Position numbers and translations under genes: made by a program. From Flavobacterium hercynium (lineage in GTDB: Bacteria > Bacteroidota > Bacteroidia > Flavobacteriales > Flavobacteriaceae): DNA of 58,153 nucleotides. Below, one piece after another: positions 27,312 through 34,250 of the stretch. Where the stretch lies: the NCBI RefSeq assembly GCF_002217285.1, contig NZ_MUGW01000010.1, forward strand, positions 1-58,153, in the 5' to 3' direction. The number at the start of each line of letters is the position of its first letter. Position 1 is the first letter of the stretch. The notes under the pieces are model-generated. The model was not told where the DNA came from. It saw only the letters and a list, made by a program, of their open reading frames with translations, and searched no databases.

Positions 27312-27399
27312 ATTAAAATTTCTAATCTTTAATCTTATCACAATAAGGCTATATGCCGTAGATGAAAATCTTTAGTCCTGCTTCGGTGGGACTTTTTTT
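27312..27399 (+). ncRNA. tracrRNA of the type II-C system
   Basis: The anti-repeat is 27319-27344: 16 bases TTTCTAATCTTTAATC are identical to the plus-strand repeat, followed by mismatches and then CACAA, which gives a bulged duplex with the crRNA repeat. Next come AAGGCTATATGCC, which can form a short stem, a linker GATGAAAATC, and a terminal hairpin AGTCCTGC-TTCG-GTGGGACT with a run of seven T at 27393-27399. Total length is about 88 nt. It is transcribed divergently from cas9. The anti-repeat sets the array orientation. Confidence 0.88.
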
Positions 27400-27410
27400 A
27401 TACATAATTA

Positions 27411-27440
27411 TAACGCCTGACTAAAATCCGGCGCTACAAA
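27411..27440. repeat. REP-like element with ATCCGGCGCTACAAA core
   Basis: An imperfect hairpin (AACGCC...GGCGCT) ends in ATCCGGCGCTACAAA. Related copies are at 19376-19415 and 49111-49137. Confidence 0.55.
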
Positions 27441-27484
27441 AATTTGTTAAGCCAATGGCTTTATCTTAAATCTTACATGAAATA

Positions 27485-27511
27485 CCTAACAGGTTTTGAA
27501 AACCTGTTAGG
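27485..27511. repeat. Dispersed 27-bp palindrome
   Basis: CCTAACAGGTTTT, a central G, and AAAACCTGTTAGG form a perfect inverted repeat. The same palindrome with central A is at 49025-49051. It could form a hairpin downstream of the leftward PUL operon. Confidence 0.75.
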
Positions 27512-27540
27512 ATAACGATAAACAATAACTTTAATTACTT

Positions 27541-28101
27541 CTATTCTATTTTCATTAAAGTAAAATCTATTCCCAGCGGATTTTTATCGACTTTACAGAT
27601 TATCGGAAAATCAGGATTTTTTATAATCCATAATGCTGTGTTGTCAATTTGTGCTTTTACATGCAGCACATCTATTGCTTTTCCTTCTATGAAAACCTCA
27701 TCATTTGGTTTTGGATTTACCACATCATAGGTTGTATTGTTGTATACAAATTTATTGTTTTGTACTAAATCCTGATAAGCTGAACGCGAAATCATAAAAA
27801 AAGTCTCGGTTGGTTTTAGATGCAAAACAGCTGTATTTTCGCCTTGATTAAAACTTAATGCTGTTCCGTTTTTTAAAGCTTGTTGTGCAATTACGATATC
27901 GCTTTTTACTCCTCTGGTTTCCAAGTGAAAAACCAGCGTATCTGAACTTACGTTTGCGGTTAGCTTCAAGGCTCTTGTCTGACCATGCAGTTTGCATTCG
28001 TAATGCAAGGTTGTATTGTTTTTGAGTTCCGGTACACTTCTCTGCGCTCCTGCGAACTGATAAAAGGCACAAAGAAGAAGGGATAAAAGTGCATTTTTCA
28101 T
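27541..28101 (-). CDS. Small exported protein at the end of the GH92 operon
   Basis: I do not recognise the family. The ATG at 28101 is preferred: it starts a signal peptide (MKNALLSLLLCAFYQFAGAQ), whereas an upstream ATG at 28146 would lie inside the GH92 gene and put 15 polar residues in front. The mature 166 aa are beta-rich (TLHYECKLHGQTRAL, ALWIIKNPDFPIICKVD) and resemble periplasmic proteins with repeated strands around a hydrophobic core. It starts 12 nt after the GH92 stop and is the last gene of a three-gene leftward operon. A role in handling the same substrate is plausible but unproven. Confidence 0.7.
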   Translation of the reverse strand: MKNALLSLLLCAFYQFAGAQRSVPELKNNTTLHYECKLHGQTRALKLTANVSSDTLVFHLETRGVKSDIVIAQQALKNGTALSFNQGENTAVLHLKPTETFFMISRSAYQDLVQNNKFVYNNTTYDVVNPKPNDEVFIEGKAIDVLHVKAQIDNTALWIIKNPDFPIICKVDKNPLGIDFTLMKIE

Positions 28102-28112
28102 TTGCTGTATCT

Positions 28113-30389
28113 TTATTTTGTTGGTGGTAAAATTGTTGTTCCCCAAGCCGAAGGTTTCGAATCCATTTCGAAAAGGAGTTCACCTCCATTCATAATATCA
28201 TCATGTGAAATCCATGCCTTGTTGTGTGGCTTTCCGTTTAAAAAAGCAGCTTTTATGTATTTGTTTTTATCACTCCTTTTTTTAGTACTGATTGTAAAAC
28301 TCTTACCATTTTCTAATGTCATGGTTGTTTGTTTTATCAAAGGTGTATTCAGTAAATAATATGGCTGTCCTGCGTTAGGATACAATCCCATCATGTGAAA
28401 CGCCAACCAAGACGACATGGCTCCGGAATCATCATTGCCGGGTAAACCTTTGTGTGATGTATTAAAATTATTCTTGATGATAGTACTTATTCGGTCACTG
28501 CTTAAATACGGTTTTCCGATCCAGTGATACAAACATGGTGTTAAAAACGAAGGTTCATTCGCTACGTTATATAAATTTGAATTGAAAAAAGTATCTAATC
28601 GGGTTTCAAAGGCTTTTTCACCACCTGATTTGCGAACAAGCTCCGGAACATCATGCGGAATGCTAAATGAATATTCCCATGAAGTACCTTCGTAAAAGAA
28701 TACACACCAATGACAAACGTACCAAGGCGATTCGATAATTACAGGTGTATATTTAAAAGTTGGTTTCTGAATTTTTGATTCTCCAAAAACAATATCGTCT
28801 AACCACTTTCCATTAGCATCTTTGGGCATTATAAATCCTGTTGCTCCTTTGTCCGTATAATCTGCGCGCCATAAGTTCTGCCAGCTGTCTGCCTGTTTCA
28901 TGTAGCGCTCATAAAGTTCCATTTTATTGAGCCCTTTCGCAACAACTGCAATGTTGTAATCGTTATACGAATAATCGATAGTTCTGTTTCCTGCACGATC
29001 CGTTCCGTATGGTACATATCCTAATCGTATATAATCCAGTAAACCGCCTCGACCTTCTTTTTCTTCATTTCCTCCTGGTGGTACGGTAGCATCTTTGAGC
29101 ATCGCTTTTAAAGCTAATTCATAATCGATACCGGTTAAGTTTTTTACAAAAGCATCGGCTAAAACTACCTCAGCATTCGAACCGCCTTGTGTTCTTCCGT
29201 TATCATTACCACTTCTGCCTTCCGGCAAATAACCTTCTCGTTTGTAGATATTCAGCATTGCATTAATGATTTCTACCTTACGTTTACTATCAATTAAGGT
29301 GATTAACGGACTTGAAGTTCTAAATGTATCCCAAATCGTATAGAAGTCATCATAATACGGTTCGTTATTCGTCCATAACGGATTTTCATTTGTTCGGTCT
29401 ACAGGCATAATCATCGTATGATACAAACCTGTGTAAAACATTTTTTTATAATCGACAGAAGTATCTGCCGAAAGTCTGATTCGGTTTAATAACTGTTCCC
29501 ATTTGTTTTCTAAAGTCGCTAAAACGGCATTAAAATCCCAATGTGGAATTTCTACTTTTATATTGTTTTTTGCTTTTAATTCACTCAAAAATGAAATTCC
29601 AATTTTTACATTAAGCTCTTGTTTGCCTTCGTTTCCAAAAGAAACCAATGCCGCTGTTTTTTTTCCAGAATCAAATTGTGCTCTGTCATTCGGATAAAAT
29701 TTCCCGTCTTTGTAAGTAACGTGTTTCGCAATAGGCTGATCAAAAACGGCCCAGAAATAAACCGTATACGCACGACCATTATTCCATCCGCCTCGAATTC
29801 TGCTGTATCCACGAATTTCTGTATCAGAAACTATTTCTATTTGTGAACCAACAAATTGCTGTGCTTCTCTTCCGTCAGGCTCTTCTTGTTCTCCTAAGAA
29901 AAATCCGGGATCAATCTTTAAAGCTTTGACCTGATCTTTGGGATATGTAATACGATAAAAGGAAACTTTTTCGCCTGTTGTTATTTCGGTTTTTATTCCG
30001 TTTTCTTTAAAAACAGTTTCGTAATACCCCAGCTTTACATTTTCTTCGGCTCTAAAAGATGTCTGATCGAGTTTGTCTAATCCTCCTGAAAAAGGCATTA
30101 TCTGAATGTTTCCGTATTTTGGACCTCCTCCTGTTCCACTTACATGCACCTGACTAAAACCGGTTACTTCTTTGGGAATTGGCAACCAACCGCTGTTAGG
30201 TCCTGCTGTACAATCTGGACTTGGTTTTACCATTCCGTACGGACATGAAGGCCCGACAAAAACTCTTCCCACTCCTTCAGAACCAATCATCGGGTCGACG
30301 TAAGTATGTACTTTTTCCTGAGCAATTACCGTCATTTCTAAAAATAACGAGATGCTTAAAAAAAGGATTGTTTTGGCATTTATTTTCAT
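28113..30389 (-). CDS. GH92 alpha-mannosidase, secreted
   Basis: This is an exo-acting calcium-dependent alpha-mannosidase (usually alpha-1,2-) of glycoside hydrolase family 92. Family blocks seen: VDPMIGSEGVGRVFVGPSCPYGMVKPSPD near the N-terminus, then VSGTGGGPKYGNIQIMP, then TIWDTFRTSSPLITLID in the (alpha/alpha)6 domain, and GNDDSGAMSSWLAFHMMGLYP near residue 640, where the catalytic acid/base and metal residues lie. A signal peptide ends VIAQ at residue 24, so it acts in the periplasm or on the surface. The 758-aa length is normal. It lies 45 nt after the phosphatase fusion gene, so a mannose-containing glycan carrying phosphate is the likely operon substrate. Confidence 0.93.
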   Translation of the reverse strand: MKINAKTILFLSISLFLEMTVIAQEKVHTYVDPMIGSEGVGRVFVGPSCPYGMVKPSPDCTAGPNSGWLPIPKEVTGFSQVHVSGTGGGPKYGNIQIMPFSGGLDKLDQTSFRAEENVKLGYYETVFKENGIKTEITTGEKVSFYRITYPKDQVKALKIDPGFFLGEQEEPDGREAQQFVGSQIEIVSDTEIRGYSRIRGGWNNGRAYTVYFWAVFDQPIAKHVTYKDGKFYPNDRAQFDSGKKTAALVSFGNEGKQELNVKIGISFLSELKAKNNIKVEIPHWDFNAVLATLENKWEQLLNRIRLSADTSVDYKKMFYTGLYHTMIMPVDRTNENPLWTNNEPYYDDFYTIWDTFRTSSPLITLIDSKRKVEIINAMLNIYKREGYLPEGRSGNDNGRTQGGSNAEVVLADAFVKNLTGIDYELALKAMLKDATVPPGGNEEKEGRGGLLDYIRLGYVPYGTDRAGNRTIDYSYNDYNIAVVAKGLNKMELYERYMKQADSWQNLWRADYTDKGATGFIMPKDANGKWLDDIVFGESKIQKPTFKYTPVIIESPWYVCHWCVFFYEGTSWEYSFSIPHDVPELVRKSGGEKAFETRLDTFFNSNLYNVANEPSFLTPCLYHWIGKPYLSSDRISTIIKNNFNTSHKGLPGNDDSGAMSSWLAFHMMGLYPNAGQPYYLLNTPLIKQTTMTLENGKSFTISTKKRSDKNKYIKAAFLNGKPHNKAWISHDDIMNGGELLFEMDSKPSAWGTTILPPTK

Positions 30390-30434
30390 TTTTCTATTTT
30401 TTAAAAGCTCATTTTATAACCTCTGTAATTCGCC

Positions 30435-32225
30435 TTACTTTAATAGCGAAAGTATTTTATGAAACACTTCTGTATTTTCGTAAACACCTTGAAAATCCTG
30501 CGAATGTGGTCCGTATGAAAAAATAGGTACCATTGTCGCAGTATGATCATTGGTTATAAAATCGCCTTCTATTTTGTGGCTTTTCAGGTCTCCCTGTGGA
30601 ATACCAAAACCTGATGTTTCGTGATCTGCTGTAATTACGACTAAAGTGCCTTCGTTTTTGTCTGCAAACATAAGTGCCTCTGTTATGGCTGTATCAAAAT
30701 CTATAGTCTCGGCTACGATTCCGGCAGCATTATTAATGTGTCCAAAACTGTCAATCTGTGCTCCTTCAACCATTAAGAAAAAAGGTTTGTTCTTTTTACT
30801 TAAAAATTCAAGACTGTTTTTTGTAGCATCTGCTAAAGCATTTCCTCGACCTTCTAAAACAGATGGTACTCTGCCGGGAGCTATAAAAACACCAACGGTA
30901 TCAGCAGTTGTGGTTTGCATTTCATTTATATTCTTCAAAACTTTAAACTTAGTTTCTAAAGTGGCATTTTTAAATGTATTGCCTCCGCCTCCAACAAACA
31001 GATTCAATTTACTTTTCAGTAAATCCTTTGCAATTCCTTCTGTATCTGATCTTTCTACCTTGTGTGCGTAGAATGAAGCTGGCGTTGCACCTGTAACCTC
31101 ATCTGTAGTAATTACACCTGTAGCGAAATTTCTTTTTTGCAACAGCTCCATAATATTTACCATTGGCTTTTTTAAAGAATCTGTTCCAATGGCTCTGTTG
31201 TTTGTTTTTTGACCTGTTGCCAGAGCGGTTCCGGCAGCTGCAGAGTCGGTTATAAAATCATCTGCTGATTGTGTTTTTATAAAGCCGATACTTTTTAATT
31301 GTGTTACAGACAATGCTCCGCTATTAGCCAAAGCGGCTGATGAAATTTGTGACAATCCATTTCCGTCGCCAATTAAAAGAATTACATTTTTTACCGGAAG
31401 GTCTTTCTGGTCTGTTTTATAACTCGGCTTATAAACATTTGAAAAATTAGTAGCGGTTACCAATCTTTTAGGTAATGATTTTATATACTGCGCGCAATTG
31501 TATGGTGTATCGGTATTAATGATATCAACGCCTAATTCTGTAAAAGCTTTCCAAGCTGATTTTGTATCAGGACATCCCCAGAATCTAAAAGGTTTTCCAG
31601 TATTTTTTCCGGTTGCAATAACAGCACTTACTTTATCAAGATCTTCATGCGTTAGTCTTCCTAAACCATTCCAGACGGAATATTTTTTGAAATCAACACT
31701 AACCATTGCTACTTTTTCCCAATTTTCTTTTGAAATTGATGTCCCTAATTCCTGAAAATCAAAATATATAAAAGATGGATATTTAGTGTAAGTTTCCAGA
31801 TTTGGTCGGTTTCCGGATATGATTATTTTTAAATTTTTATCACTGGTTAAGGTTTCATACTTTTTTAAAACTGAAATTAATTTATTAAGTGTTGCTTCGG
31901 CATTTGTTTTTATATCGATTAAAAAAAATAGCTGTTGCTCTTTTTTATATTTCATTTTTAAAGCAGTTTCTAAAGGCTTCAAATACAATGTTTCTAATGT
32001 TCGGGAAGCAGTGATATTTTCCTGATCATGCGAAACATACAAGGCATTATCTTTCAAAAAAATGTCGGCTTCTATAGACGATGCTCCATTGGCATAAGCA
32101 TCCCAAAAAGGAATTGTCTGATTGTAATCGTTATGCGAATGTATTTTAAGTAAATCCTGAGAATACAGGGTACCTGCTCCTATAAAAGACAGGAACATTG
32201 TAATGACTAAAAATGAATTTTTCAT
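30435..32225 (-). CDS. Fusion of a GDPD/PI-PLC-like phosphodiesterase domain with an alkaline phosphatase
   Basis: The protein has two enzymatic domains behind a signal peptide (ends LYSQ at residue 23). Residues about 25-255 are a GDPD-like TIM barrel: KIHSHNDYN (His29/His31), IEADIF (Glu52, Asp54) and YVSHD (His66) match the GDPD pattern H..ExD..H. Residues about 280-596 are an alkaline phosphatase: LLIGDGNG (metal Asp287), TDSAAAGTALATG (nucleophile Ser328), EGAQIDSFGH and ITADHETSG (metal ligands). The fusion could open a phosphodiester and then remove the remaining phosphate. At about 316 aa the phosphatase part lacks some accessory insertions but keeps the catalytic residues. It is the first gene of the leftward operon with GH92. 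Confidence 0.88.
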   Translation of the reverse strand: MKNSFLVITMFLSFIGAGTLYSQDLLKIHSHNDYNQTIPFWDAYANGASSIEADIFLKDNALYVSHDQENITASRTLETLYLKPLETALKMKYKKEQQLFFLIDIKTNAEATLNKLISVLKKYETLTSDKNLKIIISGNRPNLETYTKYPSFIYFDFQELGTSISKENWEKVAMVSVDFKKYSVWNGLGRLTHEDLDKVSAVIATGKNTGKPFRFWGCPDTKSAWKAFTELGVDIINTDTPYNCAQYIKSLPKRLVTATNFSNVYKPSYKTDQKDLPVKNVILLIGDGNGLSQISSAALANSGALSVTQLKSIGFIKTQSADDFITDSAAAGTALATGQKTNNRAIGTDSLKKPMVNIMELLQKRNFATGVITTDEVTGATPASFYAHKVERSDTEGIAKDLLKSKLNLFVGGGGNTFKNATLETKFKVLKNINEMQTTTADTVGVFIAPGRVPSVLEGRGNALADATKNSLEFLSKKNKPFFLMVEGAQIDSFGHINNAAGIVAETIDFDTAITEALMFADKNEGTLVVITADHETSGFGIPQGDLKSHKIEGDFITNDHTATMVPIFSYGPHSQDFQGVYENTEVFHKILSLLK

Positions 32226-32419
32226 TTGAAATAAATTAATGAATTTTGAGAAAACGGTAACAAACTTTAGGATTGGGGCAAAAAGGTCGTTAAAATAAAA
32301 ACAGATTTATAGCTTGTTTTTATACTTAAAATGAAGCCGCAAAACAGCTTTTTTTGTGTAGGTTAAAAAGAATAAAAAAGTAAAACAGGGTGTTTCAAAA
32401 ATTTTAAAACTACCCTCTC

Positions 32420-32465
32420 TTAAAAAAATAAAAAACAAGAAGACTGCTGTGAATAGCAGCCTTCT
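32420..32465 (-). terminator. Terminator of the susCD operon
   Basis: On the minus strand a hairpin (32465-32438, AGAAGGCTGCT paired with AGCAGTCTTCT) is followed by a T-rich tract (32437-32420), 27 nt after the SusD stop. It separates susCD from the phosphatase/GH92 operon. Confidence 0.75.
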
Positions 32466-32491
32466 GATTAAACACAAATAAACAAACTTTC

Positions 32492-34234
32492 TTAATATCC
32501 TTTATTTTGTACTAAATATCCAGCGATGTTAGAGGCTCCGTCAATTGCTACTTGCGGAATTGGGAACAATCTCTTGTTTACATCAGTATCTGTTTTTTCA
32601 GTCCAAACATCTTCAAAATGTCCAAAACGAATTTGAGTAGTTCTTCTTATACCTTCCCAGTAAAATTCGAATCCATATTCTCTATACAAAATATCTAAGT
32701 TTATTGCCGGTAAAGCAGCTGGAATTGGAGCACGTGCTGTTCTTGACGTTCTTACTGTATTCATATCTGCTAAAGCACCACCATTATCTCCTTTTCTTAA
32801 TTTAGCCTCAGCACGCATCATAAAAATTTCAGCATAACGAAGTAATACGATATCTACACTACTGTAGGTGTTTCCGTCAGGAGAAGTATGACTAAATTGG
32901 TATTTAGAAACTCTGTATCCTGATGAGTGCAAACTTCCTTCGTTCGTAAAATCGACTTTCAATTTAAGATCAACATACCCAACGTTTTTATCTGGTCCGT
33001 TTCCTTTAATTTGTTTCACAGGATAAATTCTGTATCCGCCATCACATTTAAAAAATGCACCACTGGCATCTTTTCTTGCAGCCCACGGAATTCCTCTCAT
33101 GATTCCTCTGTCGATTTCAAAATCTTCTGCTTTTACACAGTAGTAATGATTTTGATCATTTGTCGGATTAAGTCCTGTAAGATCTTTTAGGTGTGCTGGT
33201 ACTTTTGCATTGTCTTTGTAGAATCTTGAATCTGCATCGGCCGGATCTACGCTGCCATACGCATTAATCCATGTTTGATAAAAATCTGATGTAATAGCAG
33301 GACCATCTGTTCCGTCTGCATCAATTTTTTCAGGTCTTGGAAACATTGATCCCGGAATAGACCAGTATGCCCAACGGTTGTTTTCGTCTTTTAAAACACC
33401 ACGCTGATCCAATGCAAAAATGATTTCTTTATTTGAATTGTTATTATCATCAAACAAATCAAAATATTCCGGTGATAAGTTAAATTTACCTGAGTTTATG
33501 ATGTTGTCTGTATATTTAATAACATTATCCATGTCTGTTGCTGCAAATTTTGCTGCACCGTACGGATCACGATATACACCTGCATTTAGGTATAATCTCG
33601 CCAAAAGCCCCCAAACTGCTGATTGTGTCATTCTACCAGGTCCTTTGTCTTTATTGATCACATCTGCAACAGATAATAATTCGCTTTCGATATAAGAAAC
33701 AGCTTCTGCTCCGCGAAGTACTTCTGAAGTAGATTTTGATATTTCTTTTTTAAACACAATTCCCCAGCTGTCTAATGTAAGCATGTTAAGATATGCTCTT
33801 AATGCTTTCATTTCGTAAAGTGCTCCTTGTGCTTCTGCATTTCCTGCTTCTGCAAGAGGCGTTAATACTTCGATAGCTGATAATGTTCTGGAAATATTTT
33901 TAGTAAGTGCATTCCATGTTGTAGTAACCAGATCATTTGTTGGTGTCGTAGTATGAGCATGAACGGCTAAATATTTTCCGCCATCAAACCAGTCTGTTCC
34001 TCCTCTGTAAGGCAAAATACCTTCGTCGCTGGCAATTAACTGCAAACCAAAATTATTGGTGTGGTACCATGTTGATATTACCTGACCGTAAGCCGGAGCA
34101 ATTGCACCGCTCACTGCATCTCCTTGTCCGCTACCGTTAAGAGATTCATCTAATACATTCTCTTCTAGATCAGTACAACTCCAATTGAATAATAAACTCA
34201 ATGCAAGGGTTGCTACTATTATTTTATTTTTCAT
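32492..34234 (-). CDS. SusD/RagB-family glycan-binding lipoprotein
   Basis: This is a surface lipoprotein that caps the SusC channel and binds the glycan. The lipobox is LLFNWSC with Cys20, followed by TDLEEN. The 580-aa sequence has the helical TPR-like scaffold (ALYEMKALRAYLNMLTLDSWG near residue 130, GLLARLYLNAGVY near 210) and the C-terminal SusD region (VDIVLLRYAEIFMMRAEAKLRKG, YREYGFEFYWEGIRRTTQIRFG). A DEGILPYRGGTDWFDGG segment lies near residue 70. It follows the SusC gene with a 16-nt gap, so the two form one unit. Confidence 0.94.
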   Translation of the reverse strand: MKNKIIVATLALSLLFNWSCTDLEENVLDESLNGSGQGDAVSGAIAPAYGQVISTWYHTNNFGLQLIASDEGILPYRGGTDWFDGGKYLAVHAHTTTPTNDLVTTTWNALTKNISRTLSAIEVLTPLAEAGNAEAQGALYEMKALRAYLNMLTLDSWGIVFKKEISKSTSEVLRGAEAVSYIESELLSVADVINKDKGPGRMTQSAVWGLLARLYLNAGVYRDPYGAAKFAATDMDNVIKYTDNIINSGKFNLSPEYFDLFDDNNNSNKEIIFALDQRGVLKDENNRWAYWSIPGSMFPRPEKIDADGTDGPAITSDFYQTWINAYGSVDPADADSRFYKDNAKVPAHLKDLTGLNPTNDQNHYYCVKAEDFEIDRGIMRGIPWAARKDASGAFFKCDGGYRIYPVKQIKGNGPDKNVGYVDLKLKVDFTNEGSLHSSGYRVSKYQFSHTSPDGNTYSSVDIVLLRYAEIFMMRAEAKLRKGDNGGALADMNTVRTSRTARAPIPAALPAINLDILYREYGFEFYWEGIRRTTQIRFGHFEDVWTEKTDTDVNKRLFPIPQVAIDGASNIAGYLVQNKGY

Positions 34235-34250
34235 GTTATGTTGTTTTTGA

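Noticed and set aside
27848..28189. 113-codon open frame between the GH92 and small exported protein genes
   Set aside because: It overlaps both genes in a different frame. The protein starting at 28101 has a clear signal peptide and this one does not.
30646..31071. 141-codon open frame antisense to the phosphatase fusion
   Set aside because: It is a shadow of the well-conserved minus-strand gene and shows no domain or start signal of its own.
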